64,000 nucleotides of DNA from Pseudomonas triclosanedens (GCF_026686735.1 NZ_CP113432.1:3213001-3277000), one strand, 5' to 3'. Positions 52,747-62,297 are shown, counted from the stretch's first letter. The notes: generated from the letters alone by a model not told the origin. Translations and numbers: made by a program.

Positions 52747-54327
52747 ATGAATAACAACAATGATCTCCCCCCCGAATCGGTCGATGTCCTGGTGGTCGGC
52801 AACGGCCCCGTGGGCGCGACGCTTGCCGCCTTGCTCGGACGCTATGGCGTGGACACCCTGGTGGTCGACAAGGCCCACGATGTGTTGCCGCTGCCACGCG
52901 CGATCGCCCTGGACAACGAAGCCCTGCGCATCCTCCAGCTCGCCGGGCTGGAAGAAGACGCCTTCGACACCGTGGTGATTCCCCACGTGAAGATGCACTG
53001 CCCCATCGTCGGCCAGTTCGGCCAGGCCAATACCAGCGGCCGCATCGACGGCCATCACAAGCTGGTGACCTTCTATCAGCCGGACCTGGAGCAAGCCATG
53101 CGCCAGCAGGCTCGGCGCTTCGACAACCTGCGCAGCCTGGGCGGGCTGGAACTGCAGGAGTTCACCCAGGATGCATCCGGTGTGACCGCGCTGCTGCGCG
53201 ACGAAGCGGGCCGCCAGCACCGCGTGCGCTGCGACTACCTGGTGGGCGCGGACGGCGCCAGTTCCCGCGTGCGCGGGTTGATCGGCCAGGAGTTCAATGG
53301 CCAGAGCTACGCCGAAGACTGGCTCATCGTCGATGCCGGGTCGCGCCAGGGCAAGGCCATCGACCACGTGGAATTCCTTTGCGACCACCGCCGCCCAACG
53401 CCGCACATGCCCGCGCCGGGCGGGCGCGAGCGCTGGGAGTTCATGCTCAGGCCCGGCGAGACCCGCGACCAGATGGAAGACCAGGAGCGGATCCGCGCCC
53501 TGCTCGCCCCCTGGATCGAACCCCAGCAGTTACGGATCGAGCGCAAGGCGGTCTACCGCTTCCATGCCCGCTGCTGCGAGAGCTTCCAGCAAGGCCGGGT
53601 CTTCCTGGTGGGCGATGCCGCGCACATCACCCCGCCCTTCGTCGGCCAGGGCCTGGTGGCCGGCCTGCGAGATGTCGCCAACCTGGCCTGGAAGCTCTCC
53701 TGGGTACTCCAGGGACGTGCCTCGCCAGGGATACTCGACAGCTACGACCAGGAGCGCCAACCCCACGCACGGGAGATGATCGACCTGGCCAAGCTGATGG
53801 GGCGCCTGGTGATGCCGAGCAACGCCGTTGCTGCGGCGCTGATCCACGGGTTCATGAAGACCCTGCGCATCATTCCGGCGGCCCGGCGGCATTTCGAGGA
53901 GTTGGACATCAAGCCGAAGAACCGTTATCGCCGAGGGCTGTTCGTTCGCGGTTCGCGACGTTTGCGCGCCGTCAGCGGCGGGCTGTTTCCCCAGGCCTGG
54001 GTACGCAGCGGCGGGCGCATCTGCCTGAGCGATCAACTGCTGGGGGACCGCCTGCAACTGGTCGGCCTGGGCACAGACCCCCGGCGCTGGCTCGACCCAC
54101 AGCAGCAAGCCAGGTGGCTGGAGCTGGGCGGCGGCTTCCTGCAGATCGGCCACGGCCGTGGCGACGGCGTCCAGGACTTCGCCGAAAGCCTCGACGGCAC
54201 CCTGCTCGCGTCCTGGCCGCAGCCGACGCTGGCGGTGGTACGGCCAGACCGCATCATCATGCACCAGGGCGCACCCGAGCAGGCCGGCGAGATGCTGCGC
54301 CACTGCCAGGCATTGCTCCAGGCATGA
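52747..54327 (+). CDS. Class A flavin monooxygenase, MhpA-like
   Basis: This 526-residue FAD/NAD(P)H hydroxylase resembles 3-(3-hydroxyphenyl)propionate hydroxylase. Motifs are GNGPVGATLAALLGRYG (FAD ADP site), DYLVGADGASSRVR (DG motif) and GRVFLVGDAAHITPPFVGQG (GD motif), followed by a C-terminal thioredoxin-like domain. It would hydroxylate a phenolic ring ortho to an existing hydroxyl. Its start overlaps an A-rich Crc motif (52753-52760), and a TetR gene follows 64 bases downstream on the same strand. Its promoter is separate from the operon at 55-62 kb. Confidence 0.88.
   Translation: MNNNNDLPPESVDVLVVGNGPVGATLAALLGRYGVDTLVVDKAHDVLPLPRAIALDNEALRILQLAGLEEDAFDTVVIPHVKMHCPIVGQFGQANTSGRIDGHHKLVTFYQPDLEQAMRQQARRFDNLRSLGGLELQEFTQDASGVTALLRDEAGRQHRVRCDYLVGADGASSRVRGLIGQEFNGQSYAEDWLIVDAGSRQGKAIDHVEFLCDHRRPTPHMPAPGGRERWEFMLRPGETRDQMEDQERIRALLAPWIEPQQLRIERKAVYRFHARCCESFQQGRVFLVGDAAHITPPFVGQGLVAGLRDVANLAWKLSWVLQGRASPGILDSYDQERQPHAREMIDLAKLMGRLVMPSNAVAAALIHGFMKTLRIIPAARRHFEELDIKPKNRYRRGLFVRGSRRLRAVSGGLFPQAWVRSGGRICLSDQLLGDRLQLVGLGTDPRRWLDPQQQARWLELGGGFLQIGHGRGDGVQDFAESLDGTLLASWPQPTLAVVRPDRIIMHQGAPEQAGEMLRHCQALLQA
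52753..52760 (+). promoter_or_regulatory. Hfq/Crc A-rich target motif (AACAACAA)
   Basis: It lies within codons 3-5 of the monooxygenase, a position where Hfq/Crc can block initiating ribosomes. Confidence 0.45.
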
Positions 54328-54391
54328 GCGAGTACCGGTCGGCCCCAGGCTTCCCGTATCATCGACGCAGCCCCGCAGACAGACACGCGCC

Positions 54392-55039
54392 ATGACCGAC
54401 CGCCATACACGCGACGACAGCACCGCACCGCTCACCCGCGGCCACAAGAAACGCGCACGCACCCGCCAGGGCCTGCTCGACGCGGCCCTGCGCGTCTTCG
54501 CCCGGCAGGATGTCGCGGCGACCGCGCTGCAAGACCTCGCCGTGGAGGCCGAGGTCTCCACCGGCACCATCTACAACTATTTCCGCACTCGCGAGGAACT
54601 GGCCGAGGCCGTGGGCATCGAGCTTGCCGGGGAGTTCTCGGAGACCATCTCGGAGCTCAGCAGGCACATCGACAGCGGCTCGAAACGGCTCGCCATCGGT
54701 GTCCGCATGTTCGTCCTGCGCGCCCAGTCGGACCCGCAATGGGCCAGCGCGCTGCTGCGAGTGATCCACTTCGACCAGGCGATGCACTCCACGCTGGCCA
54801 GCCATGTGCGCGACGACCTGCGCGGTGGCCTGGCCGAAGGCGTCTTCCACTATGCGAACGAAGACATCGCCCTGGACCTGGTGATTTCCTGCGCGACCGG
54901 CGCCATCCGCGCCACGCTGGAAGGCCGCACTCACGACGAGCAGGACATCCTGCTCGCCGAGATGGTCCTGCGGGCGCTCGGCGCCACCCCGGCCAGGGCA
55001 CGGAAGATCGCCGCCCTGCCCCTGCCGCAGGACGGCTGA
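54392..55039 (+). CDS. TetR-family regulator
   Basis: ATG 54392 (MTDRHTRDDSTAPLTRGHKK) gives 215 residues; the ribosome site is weak. The N-terminal HTH is clear: TRQGLLDAALRVFARQDV, LQDLAVEAEVSTGTIYNYF, RTREELAEAVG. The C-terminal ligand domain is not assignable. It probably represses the monooxygenase gene just upstream in answer to its aromatic substrate. Its stop lies three bases from the stop of the convergent reductase gene, with no room for a terminator between them. Confidence 0.86.
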   Translation: MTDRHTRDDSTAPLTRGHKKRARTRQGLLDAALRVFARQDVAATALQDLAVEAEVSTGTIYNYFRTREELAEAVGIELAGEFSETISELSRHIDSGSKRLAIGVRMFVLRAQSDPQWASALLRVIHFDQAMHSTLASHVRDDLRGGLAEGVFHYANEDIALDLVISCATGAIRATLEGRTHDEQDILLAEMVLRALGATPARARKIAALPLPQDG

Positions 55040-55042
55040 GTC

Positions 55043-56275
55043 TCAGCGAGCCTGTTCCACCCAGCGCCGGTAGCGACGCGATTGCTTGCGCAGCTTCAAC
55101 TGGTTGCCGATCAAAGCCAGCAACGGAGAAGTGCGCGGGTTGGTCGGGCGGCCCTGGCTGAGGAGCGCGAGTTGCTTCTTCACCACCGACTGGGTCGCCA
55201 CGGCGGCGAATGCCTTGTTCTTCCAGGCCACCACGATCGGCTCGACGCCAGCGCCCTCTCCGGCCTGCCAGCGGCGCGGCAACGCCGGGTCGACCGCCAG
55301 CGCCGTGGCCATCCCGACCATCGCTACCCGGCCCTTGAGCACACGCTCGGCAACCTCGCGCCGGCGAATGCCCCCGGTGACCATCAGTGGCATCCGCGCG
55401 GTGGCCGCAATGCGCTCGGCGAATTCCAGGAAATACGCCTCCCGCGCCAGGGTGCGGCCATCGCGAGTCTGCCCCTGCATGGCCGGGCTTTCATAGCTGC
55501 CACCGGAAATCTCGACCAGGTCGACCCCGCGCCCGTTGAGCATGCGGATCACCGCCTCGGCATCCTGCGCCTCGAAGCCGCCACGCTGGAAGTCGGCGGA
55601 ATTGAGCTTGACCGCCACGCAGAACTCCGCAGCCACCCGCTCGCGGATTGCCTCCACCGTACGCAGCAGGATGCGCGCGCGGTTCTCCAGGCTGCCGCCC
55701 CAGTCATCCTCGCGCCGGTTGCTCAGCGGCGAGAGGAACTGGCTGAACAGGTAGCCATGCGCGGCATGTACCTGAACGCCGCTGAAACCGGCGCGCTCGG
55801 CCAGCAACGCAGCGTCGAGATAGCGCTGGATCAACGCGTCGATCTCGCTGCCCGACAGTGCGCGCGGCTGGGCGAACACATTCTTCAGGCCGGGAATGTC
55901 CACGGCGATGGCCGAAGGCCCGAGCGCCTGCTGGCCCAGGTCGGCCATCAGTTGGCGACCCGGGTGGTTGATCTGCATCCACGCCTGCGCACCATGACTA
56001 CGGCACGCCTCGGCCCAGCGGCTGAAACGCTGCAGCAGGCGATCATCTTCCAGTATTACCCCGGCCGGACCGGTGAGCGCACGGCGGTCGACCATGACGT
56101 TGCCGGTGATGATCAAACCCGCGCCACCTTCCGCCCAGCGGCGGTACAGGCGCAACAAACGGTCGCCGGGCGCGTGGTCGGCGTCGGCCAGGTTCTCTTC
56201 CATCGCGGCCTTGGCGATGCGGTTGCGGATCACCTGCCCGTTGGGCAGGCGCAGCGGCTCGAACAATGTACTCAT
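55043..56275 (-). CDS. NADH:flavin oxidoreductase (old yellow enzyme family, single-domain)
   Basis: This 410-residue FMN TIM barrel reduces activated C=C bonds. Family segments are RNRIAKAAMEENLAD at the FMN site, QINHPGRQ, VQVHAAHGYLFSQFLSP (substrate His pair), NRREDDWGGSLENRAR and LMVTGGIRRR. It lacks the C-terminal iron-sulfur and FAD domains of 2,4-dienoyl-CoA reductases. As last gene of the aromatic operon it may reduce an unsaturated ring-fission product or ring intermediate. It starts four bases after the amidohydrolase stop. Confidence 0.87.
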   Translation of the reverse strand: MSTLFEPLRLPNGQVIRNRIAKAAMEENLADADHAPGDRLLRLYRRWAEGGAGLIITGNVMVDRRALTGPAGVILEDDRLLQRFSRWAEACRSHGAQAWMQINHPGRQLMADLGQQALGPSAIAVDIPGLKNVFAQPRALSGSEIDALIQRYLDAALLAERAGFSGVQVHAAHGYLFSQFLSPLSNRREDDWGGSLENRARILLRTVEAIRERVAAEFCVAVKLNSADFQRGGFEAQDAEAVIRMLNGRGVDLVEISGGSYESPAMQGQTRDGRTLAREAYFLEFAERIAATARMPLMVTGGIRRREVAERVLKGRVAMVGMATALAVDPALPRRWQAGEGAGVEPIVVAWKNKAFAAVATQSVVKKQLALLSQGRPTNPRTSPLLALIGNQLKLRKQSRRYRRWVEQAR

Positions 56276-56279
56276 GGGT

Positions 56280-57473
56280 TCAATCCTTCAAATGTTGAGC
56301 CAGGGCGGCGAACGGCTTTCCGGCGCTACGGCCGAGCCAGTGCAAGGTGGACTCTTCCTCGAAACGCGGCGCCGCCGCCACCGCCTCGCCCGCCGCAGCG
56401 AAGCGTGGGAAGAGGCTCAGGGCGTGGCTTCGGCGGATGCCCGCCAGCGCCTGGGCGCTCCATATGCCGCTGGCGGCGAGCGTCGTCATCTGCTCGGCGA
56501 CCAGCAGCTGCGGGGCAAACGGGAAGTCGCTGCCGAACAGCAGCTGGCTCGGCTCCACCAGCTCGCGCAGCACCGCCATCGATGGCGCCGCCGGGGCCAG
56601 CGCGGTGTCGAAGTAGAAGCGCCGCAGGTAGCTCATCACCCCCAACGGTGCCTGTTCCTGGAACTGCGGCAAGGCGTTGGCCAGCGATATGCGCCAGGCC
56701 GCATAGGGCAGGAAGCCGCCGGCATGGGCGAGAATCCAGCGGATGCGCGGATACTTCTCCAGCGTCCCGCTGAGAATCAGGTTCACCGCGGCACGCGTGG
56801 TATCGCAGACGAACTCCAGCAGGAAGCCGGGCGCGGCCAGGCCGAGTTCCCCGCTGCTCGGGTGCAGGTTGGGATGGAGGAACACGCTGGCTTCGCGGCG
56901 GTCCAGTTCGGCCATCAGCTCATCGAAGCGGGCATCGCCAAGAAACACTCCATCGTTGCTGGCCAGCAGCACCACACCGTCGGCCTTGAGCACATCCAGG
57001 GCGTGCACCGCCTCGGCGCAGGCGGCGTCGGTAGCCGGCAACGGCAGGCAGGCGAAGCTGCCGAAGCGCCCGGTGTGGCGCTGGCCCAGCTCGGCGGCGA
57101 ACTCATTGCAGCGTCGTGCCAGGCCGGCGGCGGCGCGAGCATCGCCGAACCAGACGCCGGGCGACGACAGCGACGTGATCGCCGTACGCACACCCTGCGC
57201 ATCGAGCAGGGCCACCGAGCGCTCCGCCGACCACTCCGGCAGGCCCACGCCGGTGACTCGTTCCAGCCCCTGGCGGCGCAGCGCCTCGGCATAGAACGGC
57301 GGCACGATATGGTGGTGCACGTCGATATGCCCTATAGCGAGCGGCACGGCCGCCGGCGAGGGTCCGGGCGCATCGCCCGGAACCGCGCCCGGAGCCAGTT
57401 TCGGCAATTCGTCGGCAAGCAGCGAGGCGCTGGCGAGCACACCCGCACCAATCACGAATTCACGGCGTTTCAT
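56280..57473 (-). CDS. Amidohydrolase (ACMSD/LigY-like) with Tat-type leader
   Basis: This 397-residue metal-dependent hydrolase of the amidohydrolase-2 group has metal ligands visible as DVHHHIVPP, FLHPNLH, WILAHAGGF and FGSDFPFAP. Residues 1-20 read MKRREFVIGAGVLASASLLA, a twin-arginine (RRxFxx) leader, so export or a retained relic leader is likely. It is a paralogue of the next gene upstream, sharing long identical stretches (FDELMAELDRR, LEKYPRIRWILAH, QLLFGSDFPFAP-like). In related pathways such enzymes decarboxylate or hydrolyse meta-cleavage products. Whether this copy acts on the same compound in the periplasm is unknown. Confidence 0.85.
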   Translation of the reverse strand: MKRREFVIGAGVLASASLLADELPKLAPGAVPGDAPGPSPAAVPLAIGHIDVHHHIVPPFYAEALRRQGLERVTGVGLPEWSAERSVALLDAQGVRTAITSLSSPGVWFGDARAAAGLARRCNEFAAELGQRHTGRFGSFACLPLPATDAACAEAVHALDVLKADGVVLLASNDGVFLGDARFDELMAELDRREASVFLHPNLHPSSGELGLAAPGFLLEFVCDTTRAAVNLILSGTLEKYPRIRWILAHAGGFLPYAAWRISLANALPQFQEQAPLGVMSYLRRFYFDTALAPAAPSMAVLRELVEPSQLLFGSDFPFAPQLLVAEQMTTLAASGIWSAQALAGIRRSHALSLFPRFAAAGEAVAAAPRFEEESTLHWLGRSAGKPFAALAQHLKD

Positions 57474-57492
57474 GCTGTTCTCCCGGCCAGGT

Positions 57493-58566
57493 TCAGCGGC
57501 TGCGCACGCGTTCGACGTAGGCGCCCAGGGGCCGTGTGAGGCTGCGCTTCATGCGGCTGGCGAAGGACTCGCCGCTGTAGATCGGCGCCGCTACCACGCG
57601 CTCGTCGGCCTGGCGATACTGCGGGAACAGGCTCAGCGCATGGCCGCGGCTGATCCCGTAGCGCTGCTCGTCGGACCACAGAGGGTTCTCCTCCAGGGTC
57701 TGGCAGGACAAGGTCGTGACCGGCGCCGGAGCGAACGGGAAGTCGCTGCCGAAGAGAATCTGCGATGGCTCGACCAGCTCCTTGAGCGCAGCCATCGAAT
57801 AGCGCGACGGCGACAGCGCGGTGTCGTAGTAGAAGCGCTTCAGGTAGGTCATCACCCCTTGCGGCGCCTTGTCCTGGAATTGCGGCAGTGCATTGGCCAG
57901 TGAAACGCGCCAGGCCACGTAGGGCAGGAAGCCGCCGCCGTGGGCAAGAATCCAGCGAATGCGCGGGTACTTTTCCAGAGTGCCGGTAAGCATCAGGTTG
58001 ACCGCCGCACGCGTGGTATCGCAGAGAAACTCCACCAGGAAGCCCGGCGCGACCATGCCCAGCCGCTCGCTGGTCTCGTGCATGTTCGGATGGACGAAGA
58101 CGATGGCCGCGCGGCGGTCCAGCTCGGCCATCAGCTCATCGAAACGAGCGTCGCCGAGGAATACACCATCGGTGCTGCCCAGCAGCACCACGCCCTCGGC
58201 CTTGAGCTCATCCAGGGCGCGGATCGCCTCGCGGCACGCGGCTTCGGTGAAGGGTGTCGGCAGCACCGCGAAGTTGCCGAAGCGGCCCGGATAATCGTCG
58301 CGCATCTGCGCGGCGAAATCGTTGCAGCGCATGGCCAGCTCGCGGGCCTGCACCACGCCACCGCCAAAGTGCACACCCGGCGCAGACAGCGAGGTGATCG
58401 CCGTCTGGATGCCGTTGAGGTCCATCACCTCGATGGACTTCTGCGCTGTCCATTTCGGCAGCGGCGCTCCGGCCACCATGTCCAGGCCCTTGCTCGTCAT
58501 GGTCTCGACGAAGGCCGGCGGGATGATGTGGTGGTGCACGTCGATTCGACCTTGTTGGATCGTCAT
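57493..58566 (-). CDS. Amidohydrolase (ACMSD/LigY-like), cytoplasmic
   Basis: This 357-residue protein starts directly at the barrel (MTIQQGRIDVHHHIIPPAF), without leader. Metal-site motifs DVHHHI, FVHPNMHE, WILAHGGGF and FGSDFPFAP are all present. It fits ACMSD-type decarboxylases and the LigY-type C-C hydrolases of meta-cleavage pathways. With an extradiol dioxygenase encoded divergently, hydrolysis or decarboxylation of a ring-fission product is the likely role. It is followed 19 bases later by its Tat-leader paralogue. AACAATAA overlaps its start codon. Confidence 0.86.
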   Translation of the reverse strand: MTIQQGRIDVHHHIIPPAFVETMTSKGLDMVAGAPLPKWTAQKSIEVMDLNGIQTAITSLSAPGVHFGGGVVQARELAMRCNDFAAQMRDDYPGRFGNFAVLPTPFTEAACREAIRALDELKAEGVVLLGSTDGVFLGDARFDELMAELDRRAAIVFVHPNMHETSERLGMVAPGFLVEFLCDTTRAAVNLMLTGTLEKYPRIRWILAHGGGFLPYVAWRVSLANALPQFQDKAPQGVMTYLKRFYYDTALSPSRYSMAALKELVEPSQILFGSDFPFAPAPVTTLSCQTLEENPLWSDEQRYGISRGHALSLFPQYRQADERVVAAPIYSGESFASRMKRSLTRPLGAYVERVRSR

Positions 58567-58573
58567 TATTGTT
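58566..58573 (-). promoter_or_regulatory. Hfq/Crc A-rich target motif (AACAATAA)
   Basis: It sits between the AAGGA ribosome site and the ATG of the cytoplasmic amidohydrolase gene. Confidence 0.45.
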
Positions 58574-58596
58574 GTCCTTGTATGATCCGACGGGCC

Positions 58597-58977
58597 TCAG
58601 GCGGCCCGCGCTATCTTCATGGCTTCGTTGAACCACAGGGCTACCGCGAAGCGCCCTTGCAGCCGGCACTGGCCAGCCTCGATGGCGCGCAGCATGTCGG
58701 TCTCGTCGCGGCTGAGCATCACCCGCAGCGCATCGCCGGCGGTCTGCCAGTGCTGGACGAAATCCGGCCGGCGATGCTCGCCACGGTGCAGGCTGAGCAC
58801 GCCGCCACGCAGTTGGTAGTAGCCGACTACGCCATCGGCGGTACGAATCTGCAGCACGAAGGACTCCTCGTGCAGCAGCTCGCGCAGGCGCGCCGAACGG
58901 CGTTCGGCACGACGCAAGAGGGGAATGGACGCCAGCAACAGCAGGCGCAGCTTCAGCGAATCGAAGAACAGGCTCAT
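58597..58977 (-). CDS. Small SCP2-like (sterol carrier/lipid-binding) domain protein
   Basis: ATG 58977 (MSLFFDSLKLRLLLLASIPL) lies two bases after the monooxygenase stop and gives 126 residues. The second half resembles the SCP2 fold: FVLQIRTADGVVGYYQLRGG, ALRVMLSRDETDMLRAIEAG and QGRFAVALWFNEAM. Such domains bind hydrophobic ligands; it may present a poorly soluble aromatic to the monooxygenases. The first 25 residues are hydrophobic but not a clear signal. The family match is by pattern only. Confidence 0.6.
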   Translation of the reverse strand: MSLFFDSLKLRLLLLASIPLLRRAERRSARLRELLHEESFVLQIRTADGVVGYYQLRGGVLSLHRGEHRRPDFVQHWQTAGDALRVMLSRDETDMLRAIEAGQCRLQGRFAVALWFNEAMKIARAA

Positions 58978-58979
58978 GG

Positions 58980-60626
58980 TCAGCGGGCTCCGCGCAGGCG
59001 GTTGAACAGCGAGTAGCAATCGACCGGCAGGCTGTCGCCACGCCAGCACACATGCTGGTCCGGGCGCACCAGCACGAAGCGCCGCTCGTACAGCGCACCC
59101 AGGTCTTTCTCATGGATCGGCAGCACTTCCAGCGGCACCCCGCACTCACGGGCGGCCTCCTGCAGCGGCACGCAGGAGGAAGCATCTGCGCCGAACGCCA
59201 GCAGGGTGAAGCCAGTGCGGGACAACTGGTCGAACAGCGCCGTGCCATCCTCGCGGAATCCGCTGGGCAGGCGCGCACCCGACCAGGTTGTAGGGTTGTA
59301 GTGGATTTCCTCGTAGGGCGGCTCGCTGGCGGTGTCGACCTCGATCACCGGCGAGCCGTGGTAGCGATAGCCGATCTCCACACCCAGCGATTCGTAGAGC
59401 CGCGACACCTTGCGCTCGAACTCGCGGCCCGCGGCCAGGCGTGCCGCGTCGCCAACCGGCCCATCGGCGAGCAGGGCGTGGTCCACCTGCATCTGCGCCT
59501 CGAAGGTCGCCGCCGCGCATTTCTTCACGTGGTCGCGGTTGCGCCGCGCCACTGGCAGGCGCTCCGCTTCGTAGCTCTCCAGCAGCCGGGGCCCGCCCCA
59601 ACCGGCCAGGCAGGCGGCAAGCTTCCAGGCGAGGTTGTGCGCTTCCGCCACCCCGGTATTCATGCCCAGGCCGCCTGTGGGCATGAACTGGTGGGTAGCG
59701 TCGCCGGCGATGAACACCCGCTGCCGGCCGAATGAACGCGCCACCAGGAATTGCGGACGCCACGGCCCGGATTGCACGATCTGGTAGTTCAGCTTCACAC
59801 CCAGGGCGCTGTCGATCACGCTCTCCAGCGACTCTCCCGGACGCGGCGCGAAGGGCCTGTGCAGCACATAGTCGTTACGGCTGGCATCGGGCGACACCAG
59901 CAGGCCACCGAAACCCGGACGGGTCAGCCAGGTGTGCCAGTACGGCTGGGCGTTGGGGAACAGCCCGGCGATCTCGTCCGAGCGCAGGTGAATGATGAAC
60001 AACTCGCCAACCAGGTCCCGCGTGCCGTCGTAATCGATGTTGAGGAAGTTGCGCACACGGCTGTTGGGGCCGTCGCAACCCACCAGATACTGGGCGAAGA
60101 ACTGCTGCGACTCACCGCTATCCACCTCATGGGCCAGGGCCACGACCCCGGTGGAGCTCTGCTCGAAGCCGTAGAGGCGCCAACCCATGCGCAGCTCGAT
60201 GTTGGGGTCGGCCTCGACCTCCGCCATCAGCACCGGCTCCAGGTACATCTGCGCGATACGCTGCATCGACTCCAGCGGCAGGCTGCCGTCGCGGCAGGCA
60301 CGGATTGCCTGCTCGGCCTGGCTGACCGGCTGATAGATCAGGTGGCGGTCGGACATCACCGAATAGAACGGCCCACTGGCGGAAGCCGCCAGCGCCGAAT
60401 ACTGGTTGGCATCCACCGGGTTGCCGGCAGCGCGGATGCGCTCGGCCAGGCCCAGTTGGCGGAAGATTTCCATCGAACGGCAGTTCACCACGTCCAGCTT
60501 GGGATGGCTGGTGGTTTCCCGACGGTCGTTGAGCAGAACCGAGCGCACGCCCAGGCGGCTGAGATTCAGCGCCAGGGTCATGCCCACGGGGCCGGCGCCG
60601 CTGATGAGAACGGGGATGTCGATCAT
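58980..60626 (-). CDS. Class A flavin monooxygenase (PheA/TfdB-like), second copy
   Basis: This is a 548-residue FAD hydroxylase. Motifs are SGAGPVGMTLALNLSRLGV, YLVGCDGPNSRVRNFLNI and RVFIAGDATHQFMPTGGLGM. The TGGLGMNTGVAEAHNLAWKL stretch and RRETTSHPKLDVVN are typical of phenol-hydroxylase-like members. The C-terminal thioredoxin-like domain is present (FTLLAFGADASS, RFVLVRPDQHVCWRG). The ATG overlaps the stop of the preceding monooxygenase as ATGA, so the two are translationally coupled and may hydroxylate successive positions. Confidence 0.88.
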   Translation of the reverse strand: MIDIPVLISGAGPVGMTLALNLSRLGVRSVLLNDRRETTSHPKLDVVNCRSMEIFRQLGLAERIRAAGNPVDANQYSALAASASGPFYSVMSDRHLIYQPVSQAEQAIRACRDGSLPLESMQRIAQMYLEPVLMAEVEADPNIELRMGWRLYGFEQSSTGVVALAHEVDSGESQQFFAQYLVGCDGPNSRVRNFLNIDYDGTRDLVGELFIIHLRSDEIAGLFPNAQPYWHTWLTRPGFGGLLVSPDASRNDYVLHRPFAPRPGESLESVIDSALGVKLNYQIVQSGPWRPQFLVARSFGRQRVFIAGDATHQFMPTGGLGMNTGVAEAHNLAWKLAACLAGWGGPRLLESYEAERLPVARRNRDHVKKCAAATFEAQMQVDHALLADGPVGDAARLAAGREFERKVSRLYESLGVEIGYRYHGSPVIEVDTASEPPYEEIHYNPTTWSGARLPSGFREDGTALFDQLSRTGFTLLAFGADASSCVPLQEAARECGVPLEVLPIHEKDLGALYERRFVLVRPDQHVCWRGDSLPVDCYSLFNRLRGAR

Positions 60627-62245
60627 GCCGCCACTCCTTGCAGTTGATTGGTCTGGCGGGCCAGCGCAAGCCCCGTGAGGAAGCGTTCGGCAACGCTGCC
60701 GAGCTGGCCGGCGCGGCCGGCGTCGAAGACATAGCGGTCAGGGCGGATCAGCACGAAGTCCATGTCGGCTTCGTCGAACCAGTGCCGCAATGTACCGCTG
60801 GGGTCGCCCAGCACCGCGCCGGCCGGGTCGTCGGCGAACTCCAGCAGGCGCAGGTCCACCGCCTGCGCCAGGCGTTCCAGCACCGCACGCCGCCCGTCCA
60901 GGCAACCACGCCGGGCCAGCACGGCGAAACCGTGGCCGAGGGCATTGTCGAGCAGCACCTGTTCGCCCTCCTCGCCCCGGCTTACCCGGGGCTGCAGGGC
61001 CAGGTGCCCGGACAGCCTGTGGCCCCAGCCGCAGAAACCGGCGGCCAGAGGCTTCTTGCGATTGGCCTTGTCGGCGAACGCCTTGTTGACGAATGGCAGC
61101 AGGCCGGCGGTGCGGAACAGCAGCCAGTCGCGCAGGAAGGCTACGCCCCGGTGGCGGGTCTGGATGATGTTGCCCAGGAACATCGCGCCATTGATGATTT
61201 CCCGCACATGCGCCGAGCGCTCCGCCTCGTAGTCATCGAACAGCCGCTCCTGGGCGATGCCGCGCAGCACCAGGTCCAGGCGCCAGCACAGGCTGCTGGC
61301 GTCGCGGACACCCGAACACATGCCCTGGCCAAGGAACGGCGGCATCTGGTGTGCAGAATCGCCGGCCAGGATGATCCGGCCGTTGCGCCAGTCGTTGGCC
61401 CACAGGCCGTGGAACTTGTAGTAGGCGATGCGGGTGATTTCAATCTTGTCGAGATCGACGAACTCGCGCAGTTGCTGGCGTACCAGATAGGGATCGGTCG
61501 CTTCGCGCTCGGACTTTCCACCGGTCACCATGAATTGCCACTCGTAGTATGGGCCGGCCATCGGCACGTAGGTCACCGGCTGGGCCGGGTTGCACACCTG
61601 CGAATGGTTGGCGGGCAGCAGCGCGTCCTTCTGCCCGGAGCGGGTCTTGGTATCGACCACCACCCAGGCTTCATCGAAGTCGGCCGACTCCAGGCGCAGC
61701 CCCGCCTCGCGGCGGACGAAGCTCTTGCCGCCGTCGCAGCCGATCAGGTAGCGGCCGTGGAACACCCGCTCACTGCCATCGCGCTGCACGGCGGTGGCAC
61801 GCACGCCATCGGCGTCCTGGGCCACCGCGGTGACGCGGCATCCATAGACCGGCGTGACGTTGGGATAGCGCTTGAGTCCATCGTGGAAGTGCCGTTCCAG
61901 GGTCGGCTGGTGGAACCACCAGGCTCCGGGATGGCCATAGCGGCGATCCTGGCTGCCGATGCGCGAACGGGACACCGGCTTGCGGCCAGGTCGCAGGATG
62001 ATCTCCATGTCGGTGAACGATTCGCTGGTACGGCCGATGTCCTCTGCCAGGCCGGCGAACTGGAAGATGCGCATGATCTCGTCGTCGAAATGCACAGCAC
62101 GCGGCGCGTAGTAAAGATCCTCGTCACGCTCCAGGCCGACTACCGACCAGCCATAGCGGCCCAGCAGATTGGCCAGCACGGCGCCGGTGGGGCCGAGGCC
62201 GACGATGATGACGTCACATGTTGTAATTGTTGTGGACTCTTGCAT
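60623..62245 (-). CDS. Class A flavin monooxygenase, MhpA-like, third copy
   Basis: ATG 62245 (MQESTTITTCDVIIVGLGPT) has GGAG well placed and gives 540 residues. Motifs are VGLGPTGAVLANLLGRYGWS, YLIGCDGGKSFVRREAGL and GRIILAGDSAHQMPPFLGQG, with YYAPRAVHFDDEIMRIFQ typical of MhpA. It is the first gene of the six-gene aromatic operon, so it probably catalyses the entry hydroxylation. A TetR operator lies 35-52 bases upstream, overlapping the expected promoter. Confidence 0.89.
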   Translation of the reverse strand: MQESTTITTCDVIIVGLGPTGAVLANLLGRYGWSVVGLERDEDLYYAPRAVHFDDEIMRIFQFAGLAEDIGRTSESFTDMEIILRPGRKPVSRSRIGSQDRRYGHPGAWWFHQPTLERHFHDGLKRYPNVTPVYGCRVTAVAQDADGVRATAVQRDGSERVFHGRYLIGCDGGKSFVRREAGLRLESADFDEAWVVVDTKTRSGQKDALLPANHSQVCNPAQPVTYVPMAGPYYEWQFMVTGGKSEREATDPYLVRQQLREFVDLDKIEITRIAYYKFHGLWANDWRNGRIILAGDSAHQMPPFLGQGMCSGVRDASSLCWRLDLVLRGIAQERLFDDYEAERSAHVREIINGAMFLGNIIQTRHRGVAFLRDWLLFRTAGLLPFVNKAFADKANRKKPLAAGFCGWGHRLSGHLALQPRVSRGEEGEQVLLDNALGHGFAVLARRGCLDGRRAVLERLAQAVDLRLLEFADDPAGAVLGDPSGTLRHWFDEADMDFVLIRPDRYVFDAGRAGQLGSVAERFLTGLALARQTNQLQGVAA

Positions 62246-62279
62246 TGCTTGCTCCAAGGGAAGACATCGCCGAGCCATT

Positions 62280-62297
62280 TTGAACACTCGTGTTCAA
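62280..62297. promoter_or_regulatory. TetR operator candidate ahead of the aromatic operon
   Basis: TTGAACACTCGTGTTCAA is an 18-bp inverted repeat (8-bp arms, 2-bp centre), 35 bases before the monooxygenase start. Confidence 0.75.
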
